This document shows, one piece after another, positions 1-8,263 of a stretch of 58,133 nt of DNA. The notes beneath the pieces are model-generated. The model had not been told where the DNA came from and did not search any database. It saw only the letters and a program-made list of their open reading frames with translations. The stretch spans positions 1-58,133 of the forward strand of contig JAPPFW010000100.1 in the NCBI GenBank assembly GCA_028821575.1, given 5' to 3'. The stretch is from a bacterium (GTDB lineage Bacteria > Actinomycetota > Acidimicrobiia > Spongiisociales > Spongiisociaceae). The position numbers were made by a program, and so were the translations under genes. Within the stretch, counting starts at the first letter, position 1. Every line of letters begins with the position of its first letter.

Positions 1-453
1 CGCCCCATCGCCAACTTGACAAACATAGGAGCATCTTCATGTTTCCCGACACACCGACGTACATCAGGCCTCCTCAGCCTCATCATTGCCGACTGGCCAC
101 CCTTCGCCCAGCGGGGGAGTATCGCGCGCAGGCCAAGACACGGCTACCGGATAGCCATAATCGCAGGCCAGGAGCCCAAGCTCCTACTCCACTCACCCCC
201 ACGCACCCCAATCCATGAAGAATCGGGGCAAAGCAGGTTCATCCCGGTCACTCTCCGATCTGCGCGCACAGGTAGACGCCTCTACGAGGCAAGTCGATCA
301 GTACGCCGACCGTCCGAACTCGATCCGCGGCGCGGGATAACGCCGTGGCACACCGGTCCCTGTCGATGGCCCTAGCCCTGAACCGGGACCATCGCACCTA
401 TTCGCGTGCCTGCACGAGACCGCAAGATTGTCCGCTCATCGACCTGGCAAACC
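1..453. other. Stretch without a recognisable gene
   Basis: Open frames here have no family resemblance and no ribosome binding site in front of them. On the minus strand an ATG at 34 reads a short peptide off the left edge, but nothing before it looks like a Shine-Dalgarno sequence. The stretch lies downstream of the 454-1641 lipoprotein gene, where the other genes of its ABC operon would be expected. It may therefore be decayed sequence or the 3' side of an operon that has been lost. Confidence 0.5.
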
Positions 454-1641
454 CTATGTCGGAAGGCTCGCTCCCTCTAGGAATGACACCAACCAGTCAC
501 AGCACCCCTGAACCTCGACCAGGCCCAGTGATTCTCCGTCCCCTACCCGCTCGACACCCTCGTTGTCGGTTATCGGTCCGCGGAAGACCTCGAAGCTGCC
601 ACTGACCAGCTGCTCCTTTTTCTCCTCGATGGCATCGAGGATCTCGGAAGTCACGGCGGGCCCGTAGGTCGCTTCGACCAGCATGCCTTCGGCGATGCCG
701 CCGTAGTAGAGCTCAGGCCCCCAGGCGCCCGCGATCATGTCCTCGACGGCCTTCTTGTAATAGGCATCCCACCGGATCCTGAACCCGCCCATCCAGGAGT
801 CCGGATTGACTTCCGACAGGTCCTGGTCATAGCTCGTGAACAGCAGGCCCTCGCGGTCGGCAAAGGAGGGTATGCCGGGCGAACTCATGTCGCTGACTAT
901 TACATCGGCGCCGGCTTCGAAGAGGGTACGTGCTGCCTCACGTTCGAGATCCGGGTCGTACCAAGAGTTGACCCACAGTACCTCCATCCGCGCGTCCGGA
1001 TTCACAGCCTCCACACCCAAGGCCACGGCATTGAGCGTCCGCACCTCGATCGGCACCGGGAAGCCGGAGACGAAGCCGACGACGCCCGTCTCGGTCAGCA
1101 ACCCCGCCATCATCCCGTGGAGGTAGCGGATCTGCTCGATCGCAGTGAAGTACTGGGCAAGATTGTCGGCAAGCAACGTGCCGCCCACGGTCGCGAACTT
1201 CGAGTCGGGATAGTCCTCGTTGATGGTCAGAATGTCTTCGGTATGGCTCGAACCCGTAGCCAGGATCAACTGGTGGCCCTGCGAAGCCAACTCCTCCAGA
1301 GCGAGCTGTGCGCGCTGACCCGGGTTGGCGCCCTCGATCCTCGTCACCTCGATTCCCGGATACGCCTCCTGCACTCGGTCGATCGCCGCGCTGTGCGACT
1401 CGTTCCAACCACCGTCGAGCAGCGGCCCGTCGAAGATCACACCGACCTTCAGGCCGGAGCCGTCGGCGCCGATTCCGCTGCCCGGCGCTTCTGTCGTTGT
1501 CGCGGCAGTCGTCGGCGCGGCGGTAGTCGCGGCCTGAGTGGCCGCAGTTGTTTCGGCCACATCGTCGCTGCCACAGGCTCCCGCAATCAGAGCGATAGCA
1601 AGCGTAAGAGCTAACGGTGTCAACAGGCGTCTTCCGGTCAT
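454..1641 (-). CDS. BMP/PnrA-family ABC transporter substrate-binding lipoprotein
   Basis: This 395-residue protein would be the extracytoplasmic receptor of a BMP-type importer, a family whose known members bind nucleosides and related compounds. The N-terminus is a lipoprotein signal: basic MTGRRLL, a hydrophobic core, then a lipobox ending in Cys23. A Thr/Ala/Pro-rich tether follows, to about residue 55, before the mature domain starts at VGVIFDGPLLDGGWN. The chosen ATG lies behind GGGAGGG; a start 28 codons upstream would bury the signal peptide. It resembles the lipoprotein at 16022-17176, including a paired Cys before Trp near the C-terminus (CCDW versus CCTW). No intact permease gene accompanies it: the nearest permease sequence, at 3400-3850, is a pseudogene. 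The ligand is unknown. Confidence 0.9.
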   Translation of the reverse strand: MTGRRLLTPLALTLAIALIAGACGSDDVAETTAATQAATTAAPTTAATTTEAPGSGIGADGSGLKVGVIFDGPLLDGGWNESHSAAIDRVQEAYPGIEVTRIEGANPGQRAQLALEELASQGHQLILATGSSHTEDILTINEDYPDSKFATVGGTLLADNLAQYFTAIEQIRYLHGMMAGLLTETGVVGFVSGFPVPIEVRTLNAVALGVEAVNPDARMEVLWVNSWYDPDLEREAARTLFEAGADVIVSDMSSPGIPSFADREGLLFTSYDQDLSEVNPDSWMGGFRIRWDAYYKKAVEDMIAGAWGPELYYGGIAEGMLVEATYGPAVTSEILDAIEEKKEQLVSGSFEVFRGPITDNEGVERVGDGESLGLVEVQGCCDWLVSFLEGASLPT

Positions 1642-2091
1642 CGCAACCCTCCCCGGTTCGTTCCGGCACGTTGCAGTCTGATTAGTGGGTTCCGATCCAA
1701 GTGTCAAACGATACAAGGACTCCACTGTGCTGACCCGTAAGGGTCCAACTCCTCATCGGCTGAACGCTGGGACGACATCCCGGCAGTCCTTGCTGGCAGG
1801 AGACCGCGGTGGGGCGTTCCGGTCGCCCCTCGAGCGATTCGTCCCCGCAGACCCACCACTTCGAGAATCTTCGCCACCATCACGGGGGTGTCGTAGTCGT
1901 CACAGCGGTAGTGGTGATCGAGTGACGGGTTGGCCCGGAACAAGCGTCAGCACCGTGACGCCCGTGAGAAGCAGGCGGTAGGGGGTGGGCTCCGTCCGGA
2001 TTGTCCTCCGGGCTCATGATTCTCCTCTTGTTCGTAGACGGCCACCGACCCAGCCACAACGCAGGCGTCTTCGACACGGACGGGTTACGCC
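1642..2091. other. 450-bp intergenic stretch, no supported gene
   Basis: The stretch lies between the lipoprotein gene and the GcvT-like gene, both on the minus strand, so it should carry the lipoprotein promoter and the 3' end of the GcvT-like transcript. A minus-strand frame around 1860-1930 reads a fairly protein-like stretch (HHYRCDDYDTPVMVAKILEV) but has no start signal and no family I recognise. It could be a scrap of a decayed gene. Confidence 0.4.
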
Positions 2092-3318
2092 CTACCCGGC
2101 TCGTCGCAGCCGGTAGTGCGGCAGGGCGACCAGGGTGGCGCCAACCTCTCCATGGATCTCGCCGGCTCGCCAGTCCACCCTGACCGGCGTGCCCGCACCG
2201 GCATGGTCCGCGGCGACGTGGGCGAAGCCGATTACCTTCTCGACGGTGGGCGACCAGGTCACGCTGGTGGCTCTGCCGATGCGGGATCCGTCCTGGTAGA
2301 TGGGTAGCGGGTACCTGATGACCTGGGGGGTCACTTCGGGTGGAATGTCAAGGTCCTGGTAGAGGCCGACGACGGCGCGCCAGTCGACCTCGATGCCCAC
2401 CATCGAGCGCTTGGGCCCGGCTTCGAGCTCGCGCCGCAGGGCCTTCTTGCCGACGAAGTCGGCGCTCTCATCGAAATCCACGAAGCGGTGCAGGTTCAAC
2501 TCCAGCGGAGTGGTCATGTTCTCGGGAGAGACCTTCAACGGGTCGCCGAGGCGGTCCATGGCGGCCGGGGTGTAGTCGGCGCCCACGATGACCATTCCGG
2601 CCTCGATCCGAGCCACGTCAACTGCGTGAAGACCGCCCGCTCCCAGCCCGAGGGGCGCTCCCGCGTCGAACAGCGTATCCCACACGTCGACGCCATCGCC
2701 GGTGGGCACGAAGAACTCGTAGCCGATCTCGCCGGTGAACCCTTGCCGGAAGACGATGACTTCCACGCCGCCGACGGTGGCCGTCCGAAGCCGCGAGAAC
2801 CGGAGATCGGACCAACTCTGCCCGGTGGCCGCCTCGATCACCGCGGTGGAGGCGGGCCCCTGCAGCGCGAGCAGCCCGAAGTCGAACGTGACGTCCTCGA
2901 TGGTCACGTCGTATCCCTCGGCGTTGTACCTGAACCAGTTCATCATCGGATCGGCCGTGAACATGAACCGGTCCGGCGCGATCCGGGCCACCAGCCCGTC
3001 GCCCACCATGGCCCCGTCCTGGTTGCACCAGGGCGAGTAGTAGATCTGACCCACCTCAATCTTGGTGGCGTCCCGGGTGATCAGGTAGTCCACCAGCCTC
3101 GCCGCGTCGGGGCCGGATATGTAGTGCTTGGACAGCGGTGACTGGTCGAGAGCCGAGGCCTGCTCGCGGATCGTCCTAACCTCTTCCTGCCACTCGGTGT
3201 AGGCGTCCACGATGTGGTAGCGATCCCACGCATTCCACTTCTGCCGCTCGTTGAGCACGGATGTGCGCGGGTAGAACGCCGTCCCCATGATGGTCCGCTC
3301 TCCGTCGGTAGCTGTCAT
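2092..3318 (-). CDS. GcvT-like aminomethyltransferase/demethylase-family protein
   Basis: This 408-residue protein has the glycine-cleavage T-protein fold. Members use tetrahydrofolate to accept one-carbon units; relatives include GcvT, the DMSP demethylase DmdA and the aryl-O-demethylases LigM/DesA. Visible family hallmarks are DQSPLSKHYISGPDAARLVD (about 45-65), the LALQGPAS motif (about 155), a GFTGEIGYEFFVP stretch (about 200) and a C-terminal barrel with VIGFAHV. The ATG at 3318 is preceded by AAGGGAG at good spacing; an upstream in-frame start lacks this. The length is close to that of T-proteins. No GcvP, GcvH or lipoate genes are nearby, so glycine cleavage is unlikely. A substrate-specific N-, O- or S-demethylase is more plausible given the surrounding oxygenases. 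Confidence 0.75.
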   Translation of the reverse strand: MTATDGERTIMGTAFYPRTSVLNERQKWNAWDRYHIVDAYTEWQEEVRTIREQASALDQSPLSKHYISGPDAARLVDYLITRDATKIEVGQIYYSPWCNQDGAMVGDGLVARIAPDRFMFTADPMMNWFRYNAEGYDVTIEDVTFDFGLLALQGPASTAVIEAATGQSWSDLRFSRLRTATVGGVEVIVFRQGFTGEIGYEFFVPTGDGVDVWDTLFDAGAPLGLGAGGLHAVDVARIEAGMVIVGADYTPAAMDRLGDPLKVSPENMTTPLELNLHRFVDFDESADFVGKKALRRELEAGPKRSMVGIEVDWRAVVGLYQDLDIPPEVTPQVIRYPLPIYQDGSRIGRATSVTWSPTVEKVIGFAHVAADHAGAGTPVRVDWRAGEIHGEVGATLVALPHYRLRRAG

Positions 3319-3399
3319 GTGCTTGCTCCCTTGTCGTATGAAAGGCTCGGCGCACGTGGCCAGCCGCTGGCACGACACCCGGCATTGTTCGGATCGAGC

Positions 3400-3850
3400 A
3401 TGTCAGGCACTGCCACCTCCTCTCCCGGAAGTAGGACTCGGGCGAGGGGGTCGGCATCTGGGACCGACGCTCGGCCGCGGAGACGAAGACCATTACCAGT
3501 TACACGACCAGGAAAGGCAGATTCGCCAGAAGCTCGGTCGGGATCTTCCATCAGACCAGTCGCAGGGTGAATCCGAGGCTCGAGACTGCACCAAAGGCGC
3601 AGGAGGGTGGTCCAAAACGGGGGTAGCAGCGGCCCGTCTTCCTCTGACCAGGCATTATGTCATCGGTCGACGGGCCGTGAAGGGGTTTCACACCACCCTC
3701 CTAGGCCGCGACCAGGAGTCGCAACGAGCGCCAACTCGCGAGGATCACGAGGACGACTGCGAGCCAGCCCATGCCGGCCGTCATGTCGTCGAACCAGTCC
3801 GAGAACGGCCAAAGCCATATTCGAATACCTCGAGATCCTCCACGACAATA
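3400..3850 (-). pseudogene. Decayed BMP-type ABC permease fragment (3' third)
   Basis: One minus-strand frame preserves the C-terminal third of a permease like the one at 12356-13303. Codons 3805-3704 read MTAGMGWLAVVLVILASWR and lead into LRLLVAA, matching LTAGLGWIAFCLVIFSGWRP. From 3598 the same frame continues AFGAVSSLGFTLRLV, TGA (3553-3551), WKIPTELLANLPFLVV, TAA (3502-3500), LVMVFVSAAERR. This matches VFGALTTLGFTFQIV and PTDFLAMLPFIM in the intact paralogue. A 102-bp palindromic insertion (3601-3702) separates the two halves in frame and supplies a further stop at 3703-3701. The N-terminal two thirds are missing. The gene cannot give a functional permease. Confidence 0.85.
3601..3702. 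mobile_element. 102-bp MITE/REP-like palindromic insertion
   Basis: The segment is bounded by perfect 11-bp inverted repeats, AGGAGGGTGGT at 3601-3611 and ACCACCCTCCT at 3692-3702. Inside are nested complementary arms: GGCCCGTC at 3631-3638 with GACGGGCC at 3669-3676, and GACC at 3646-3649 with GGTC at 3665-3668. The whole could fold into one long hairpin. Its ends are defined by homology: removing exactly these 102 bp restores an uninterrupted permease frame (V-A-A-x-A-F-G) equivalent to VAAYVFG in the paralogue. It encodes no transposase. AGG occurs at the left end and again just after the right end, so a 3-bp target duplication is possible. Confidence 0.7.
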
Positions 3851-4307
3851 ACCTACCTGTCACACCATTGATCCAAGTGAACTGACTCCACGAAACCGGG
3901 GGATCATCACTCTCCGGGAACCCGGGACGCTTCAGCATGTGGTCGTTCCCCGTCGTGCGCGATGGGTGGACGCGTTGTGTATCGGGAGATCGTTCGTGCC
4001 GGGCGCCCTGGTCTACCGACGCGTTGCCTACGAGGCTGTGGGGTTTGCGTCGGGCTTTCGGAACCCGCCGGAAGGAGAGAACGCGAGACGGGCGGATCGC
4101 ATGCAGACGCCCTCGCCGAATGGAGCCTGGCAACCCCACCGGTCGGCCTTCAGCCAGCATGGCGATCGTCGGGGGAATACGGTCGGAGGATTCATGTCAT
4201 AATTGCCGCGACTTGCCTCGCCCTAAGACTTCGGACTCGGAACTACACCGTGGCAATCCGTCAACGCATAGAGGAACCCGAACCGCACGCCGTGCCGCTA
4301 GCACCCG
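3851..4307. other. Stretch without a supported gene upstream of the ATPase
   Basis: No frame resembles a known family or carries a convincing ribosome binding site. This is where the missing N-terminal two thirds of the permease and any sister permease would be expected, but I see no residual homology. It must also contain whatever promoter drives the plus-strand ATPase gene at 4308; no clear -35/-10 pair is visible. Confidence 0.4.
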
Positions 4308-5918
4308 ATGCGCCTGAGTAAGCGGCGGCGGCATCGTCGCGAAGCGCGCCGGCCCGAACCAGGCGGAGCGGAACCGGCAGAAGCGGAGCCGGGGACGGGC
4401 TTCGCCGCCGAACTCCGGTCGATCCAAAAGGCTTTCTTCGGCGTGCAGGCCAATGACAACATCGACTTCAACGTCAGATGGGGTGAGGTCCACGCGCTGC
4501 TCGGCGAGAATGGCGCAGGAAAGTCGACGCTGTGTTCGGTCCTCGCCGGGCTCTACCGACCCGACTCCGGCAAGATCATCGTGGACGGAACACCGGTCCA
4601 GTTCAGGTCACCCCAGGATGCCCTTGCTGCCGGGGTCGGGATGGTCTACCAGCACTTTCGCCTAGTCGACACGTTCACGGTTGCGGAGAACCTCGCCTTG
4701 GGCCACGAGGCGGAGGGCCGACTCTCCCGCCGCAAGATCGAGTCCGACGTAACCGCGCTCAGCGAGGCCTACGAATTACCCGTCTCCCCCAGGGCTCAGA
4801 TATGGCAACTGTCAGTGGGTGAGCAGCAACGCGTCGAGATTCTGAAACTGTTGCATCGCGGCGTCCGGATCCTGATCCTGGACGAACCGACCGCCGTCCT
4901 GACACCACAGGAGTCACAATCACTGTTCCGAACGATTCGCCTGATGGCCGAGCAGGGCAAGGCAATCATCTTCGTTTCTCACAAACTGGACGAGGTCCTA
5001 GCCGTCTCGGATCGAGTAACGGTCCTACGCTCCACGGCGAAGGTCGCTGAACTCCCTATCCGAAACGCCGACGCGGGAACTCTGGCGCGCCTGATGGTCG
5101 GACGGGAGGTGGAGTTGCCTGAACGCAGGGACAGAAAAGCGAAAGCAGAGCCTGTCCTGACAGTGCGGGGAATGACCGTAGCAGGCGATCGCGGCTTCGA
5201 AGCCGTGAGCGGTGTCGATCTAGATGTACGCGGGGGTGAGATCGTCGGGATCGCGGGTGTCGCCGGGAACGGCCAGCGCGAGTTCGCCGAGGCGCTAGCT
5301 GGTCTCCGAAGGACGGCGCTCGGACAGGTGATCCTAGACGGAACCGACATCACCAACGCCTCGCCCCTCCAACGGATCCGGTCGGGACTGGGATTCATCC
5401 CCGAGGATCGCCTCGGAATGGGTCTGGCGGGTGGCTTGCCCCTCGAGGCCAATCTGATCCTGAAGTCGTACAGGTGGCCCCCGCATCGGCGTGGTCCGAG
5501 GCTCGCATCCGGGGCCATCAAGAGGAGCACACGGCGGCTCACCGAACGATTCGACATCCGCGGGAGCGTCACGGACTTTCCGGTTCGGTTTCTCTCGGGA
5601 GGAAACCTTCAACGGGCGATACTCGCACGCGAGCTATCTCAAGATCCGAAGGTGCTGATCGCAAGCTCACCCACCAGAGGATTGGACATCGCCGCCATCG
5701 GAGCCGTCCGCGAACTCCTACTGGAGCAGCGGAGGAATGGCACAGCCATAGTTCTTCTGTCCGAAGATCTCGATGAACTGCGTTCCATGGCGGATATCAT
5801 TCTCGTCATCTACGAGGGGCGTATCGTAGGGCAGGTCCCGCCTGATCAGTTCGACCCCGAGGATGTCGGCCTGATGATGGCGGGGCTCACCCCAAACCAC
5901 GGAGGACCAGATGGGTAG
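4308..5918 (+). CDS. Duplicated ABC ATPase of BMP/sugar-type importer
   Basis: This 536-residue protein has two nucleotide-binding domains, as in RbsA/MglA and BMP-type importers. Domain 1 has Walker A GENGAGKST (66-74), signature LSVGEQQ (168-174) and Walker B ILILDEPT (188-195). Domain 2 has the family's usual degenerate Walker A (GVAGNGQ), signature LSGGNLQ and Walker B-like VLIASSPTRGLD. It closely resembles the ATPase at 14408-15973. The ATG at 4308 is the first after an in-frame stop and has no visible Shine-Dalgarno. About 34 charged, Ala/Pro-rich residues precede the conserved domain, so the true start is uncertain. No intact permease gene is adjacent. It may serve permeases encoded elsewhere or be a relic. 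Its 3' end overlaps the next gene by 8 bp. Confidence 0.88.
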   Translation: MRLSKRRRHRREARRPEPGGAEPAEAEPGTGFAAELRSIQKAFFGVQANDNIDFNVRWGEVHALLGENGAGKSTLCSVLAGLYRPDSGKIIVDGTPVQFRSPQDALAAGVGMVYQHFRLVDTFTVAENLALGHEAEGRLSRRKIESDVTALSEAYELPVSPRAQIWQLSVGEQQRVEILKLLHRGVRILILDEPTAVLTPQESQSLFRTIRLMAEQGKAIIFVSHKLDEVLAVSDRVTVLRSTAKVAELPIRNADAGTLARLMVGREVELPERRDRKAKAEPVLTVRGMTVAGDRGFEAVSGVDLDVRGGEIVGIAGVAGNGQREFAEALAGLRRTALGQVILDGTDITNASPLQRIRSGLGFIPEDRLGMGLAGGLPLEANLILKSYRWPPHRRGPRLASGAIKRSTRRLTERFDIRGSVTDFPVRFLSGGNLQRAILARELSQDPKVLIASSPTRGLDIAAIGAVRELLLEQRRNGTAIVLLSEDLDELRSMADIILVIYEGRIVGQVPPDQFDPEDVGLMMAGLTPNHGGPDG

Positions 5919-6666
5919 TTTCGATGGCAAGGTCGTGGTCGTCACCGGCACGGCCATGGGCATCGGCCAGGCATACGCGCTGGGTTTCGCGAGGGAGGGT
6001 GCCCATGTAGTCGCCGCGGACATAGCCGACAACAGCGAAACGGTCGGGCTCATCGAAGCGGAAGGAGGCAGCGTCCTGCCCGTCCACGTCGATGTGACCG
6101 ACCTCGAGTCGACTGCCGCCATGGCCAAGGCCGCCGGTGATGCCTTCGGCAGGATCGATGTCCTCGTCAACAACGCCGCCTACTACCGGACCCAACAACT
6201 GCTCCCCTTCGACGAGATGTCCGTCGAGGAGTGGGACAAGGCCTTTGACGTCAACACCAAAGGGTCCTGGTTGTGTGCCCGGGCAGTCTTCCCGTTCATG
6301 AAGCAGCGGAACTCGGGGAAGGTCATCAACATCTCCTCGATGACCGCCTTCAAGAAGTACGTACTCCCCGAGGGTCAGGGGTTCCTCCACTACGTCGCTT
6401 CTAAGGCTGCAGTCGTCGGTCTGACTCGCGGGCTTGCCATCGAGATGGGTCCGTACAACATCTGCGTCAACACCGTGGTGCCCGAGTACATCCCGACCGG
6501 CATCTGGGACGACGATGTCGACCGCTACGTCATCGAAGAACGGATCTTCAAGCGCACCCAGACACCGGAGGACATGGTCGGCGTCGTGCTCTTCCTGGCC
6601 GGATCCGGATCGGACATGGTGACCGGCCAGACCATCATGGTGAACGGAGGCACGCACCTCCACTGA
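5911..6666 (+). CDS. SDR-family NAD(P)-dependent oxidoreductase
   Basis: A 251-residue classical short-chain dehydrogenase/reductase. The cofactor-binding motif TGTAMGIG is at 12-19, NNAA at 87-90, and the catalytic set Asn114, Ser143, Tyr161 and Lys165 is complete. The C-terminal GGTHL ending is typical of the glucose-1-dehydrogenase/FabG-like group. Its ATG lies inside the last codons of the ATPase gene (8-bp overlap), so the two are probably cotranslated. Likely role: cytoplasmic oxidation of an alcohol, or the reverse, in the pathway served by the transporter. The substrate cannot be predicted. Confidence 0.9.
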   Translation: MGSFDGKVVVVTGTAMGIGQAYALGFAREGAHVVAADIADNSETVGLIEAEGGSVLPVHVDVTDLESTAAMAKAAGDAFGRIDVLVNNAAYYRTQQLLPFDEMSVEEWDKAFDVNTKGSWLCARAVFPFMKQRNSGKVINISSMTAFKKYVLPEGQGFLHYVASKAAVVGLTRGLAIEMGPYNICVNTVVPEYIPTGIWDDDVDRYVIEERIFKRTQTPEDMVGVVLFLAGSGSDMVTGQTIMVNGGTHLH

Positions 6667-6672
6667 AACGAT

Positions 6673-6700
6673 TAGTTCCTAGTTGGTAGTTGGTAGTTAG
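6673..6700 (+). repeat. Heptanucleotide tandem repeat (four units)
   Basis: Four consecutive 7-bp units start at 6673, 6680, 6687 and 6694. The core is TAGTT followed by CC, GG, GG and AG. The repeat begins 6 bp after the stop codon of the SDR gene, in the convergent gap. A second heptamer array of a related type lies at 46721-46755. Confidence 0.85.
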
Positions 6701-6810
6701 CATTAGCTTGGGTCATTTGCCATGCTTCATGGCACTGTCTCGAGTCTCGCGTTCTACTCGAGGGGCTTCGCGTGAAGCTGCAGCCAGGGGTTAGGGTCCA
6801 CGAAGAGACG

Positions 6811-6862
6811 CGTACGGGCTACGGATGTGTTGCACACCGTTGTGTAGCGATCGTAGCGTACG
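6811..6862. terminator. Long imperfect palindrome between convergent genes
   Basis: CGTACGGGCTACG at 6811-6823 pairs with CGTAGCGTACG at 6852-6862, giving an 11-bp stem with a 2-nt bulge. An inner ACAC/GTGT hairpin lies at 6834-6845. The gap separates the convergent SDR (plus) and Rieske (minus) genes, so a bidirectional terminator is the simplest reading. There is no clear T-run, so a structured RNA or protein site is also possible. Confidence 0.45.
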
Positions 6863-6921
6863 GTCGGTTCCGGTCAGATCCCATTGGAACTACGCGTCTG
6901 AGAGGAACGCAGCGGTCCTCG

Positions 6922-7980
6922 TCAGGGTGCCAGGGCGCTCGCGCCGAGTCCTCTCTCAGCGAGGAGTTTGCGTAATGCGATCGCAGGAGCGTCGACCCCT
7001 TTGATGTGCAGTTCGGCGGTGATGTCGAGCGGTAGTTCCTCCGGACGCTGCGCCTCCACGATCGGCTGATCCTGCATGGCGACCGTGTACTGGGTGGATC
7101 GGTACTTCTCGTCCGACTCGGGGTCCAGGTCGTAGTTGCGGGTTATCCACGTGTACCGCCGCGTCCTCGTTTGCGCCATGGGCTGGAGAACGATGTCGAA
7201 CCGGTAGTGAGCTCCCGAAGTCTCCCCCTCGTCCGGTTGCTCCTCATCGCCGTGGAACACCTTCTCGGTGGGTCTGAACCCCGCTTCCGTGATCATGAAC
7301 CAGAAGGGCAGCGTGAACCGATAGAAGATCCCCTCCCGCACCCATCCACCTTCAGCTGTCTCATCCCGGATGTCGGTTTCGACCACGTAGCTGAAGCCTT
7401 CGTCGTCGTGCGTGACCGGGCCGGTATACACCATCGGCCGCTCCGGGTCGCCGAGCAAGCCGGTGTGGACCCAGGCGAAGTGGCCGGCGTCGAGGAAGTT
7501 CTCCATCATCCGGCCTGCACTCGCCTGCCATTCGAACGGAGGCAGGAAAATGGTCCGACATGCCGGGTCGTCCCACTCCGGCATCGGGCCGGGTCCGTTG
7601 ACCGGATTACCCAAGGTCGCCCAGATGACACCGAATCGTTCGATCGTGGGATAGATAGGGACTCTGGCCTTGGACGGGATGGGAGCTGACGGATCCCGCT
7701 GTGGAATGCGGACACACGCTCCCGAGCGATCGTACTGCCAGCCGTGGTAACCGCAGGTGAGTCTCGGCCCTTCGACCCACCCCATCGATAACGGGCTCCC
7801 ACGATGGATGCACAGATCCTGATAGACCACCGGCTCGCCCTCGAGCCTGACGACCGCAAGCCTTTCTCCATGCAGGCTGGTCCCTACGGGTTTGTCGGTC
7901 ACTTCCGACGACATCGCCACCGGATACCAGTAGTCACGCGGGGCCGGGTGGACACCTGGATGCGGTTTCGTTTCGTTCAT
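6922..7980 (-). CDS. Rieske non-heme iron oxygenase, alpha subunit
   Basis: This 352-residue oxygenase is of the VanA/phthalate type (N-terminal Rieske domain, C-terminal mononuclear iron domain). The [2Fe-2S] ligands are Cys57, His59, Cys76 and His79. The catalytic iron site is NFLDAGHFAWVH, with Asn161, Asp164, His167 and His172. The ATG at 7980 has AGGAGG 10 bp upstream. It is the last gene of a minus-strand run that starts with an ABC importer at 17176 and passes through a CoxMSL-type hydroxylase. That context suggests the enzyme hydroxylates or O/N-demethylates the imported compound or its Mo-hydroxylase product. No ferredoxin or reductase gene is adjacent, so electrons must come from elsewhere, perhaps the components at 48676-51207. 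Confidence 0.92.
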   Translation of the reverse strand: MNETKPHPGVHPAPRDYWYPVAMSSEVTDKPVGTSLHGERLAVVRLEGEPVVYQDLCIHRGSPLSMGWVEGPRLTCGYHGWQYDRSGACVRIPQRDPSAPIPSKARVPIYPTIERFGVIWATLGNPVNGPGPMPEWDDPACRTIFLPPFEWQASAGRMMENFLDAGHFAWVHTGLLGDPERPMVYTGPVTHDDEGFSYVVETDIRDETAEGGWVREGIFYRFTLPFWFMITEAGFRPTEKVFHGDEEQPDEGETSGAHYRFDIVLQPMAQTRTRRYTWITRNYDLDPESDEKYRSTQYTVAMQDQPIVEAQRPEELPLDITAELHIKGVDAPAIALRKLLAERGLGASALAP

Positions 7981-8263
7981 GGACGCACAGCCTCCTATGT
8001 CACTTGTCGGTTCCGGAACCATCTCGGGATCCAACCGCGGGCTCTCGTTTGACCTGATCAACGCAGCTTACGACGGCGAGCCAGCGAGTGGCCTTACGCG
8101 GGAGGAGGTCACTCGAAGCCCGAGGCGGTAAGCACCCCCTTTACCTTATGGATCACCGGTCACGATCGCACGCGATCGCGGAGCGCGCTCATCACGCGAA
8201 CGTCCCTTGCATACCGGCCGGCCCCTGCCTGGCCAGGACCAACTGTCCTGCGACACGACCAAG

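Noticed and set aside
4061..4140. Glycine- or SAM-riboswitch-like wording (GGAGAG ... CCGAATGG ... GGCAACC) upstream of the ATPase gene
   Set aside because: The conserved spacing and the 3' halves of both aptamers (CTCTCAGG; GGTGCTAA) are missing, and paired stems could not be completed.
3937..4321. Overlapping plus-strand frames before the ATPase
   Set aside because: Arg/Pro-rich, mutually overlapping, without start signals or family resemblance; typical chance frames in high-GC DNA.
8163..8178. CGATCGC-AC-GCGATCG palindrome between the CoxL and Rieske genes
   Set aside because: CGATCG words are frequent in this GC-rich sequence; there is no T-run and no second copy next to another promoter, so neither terminator nor operator is supported.
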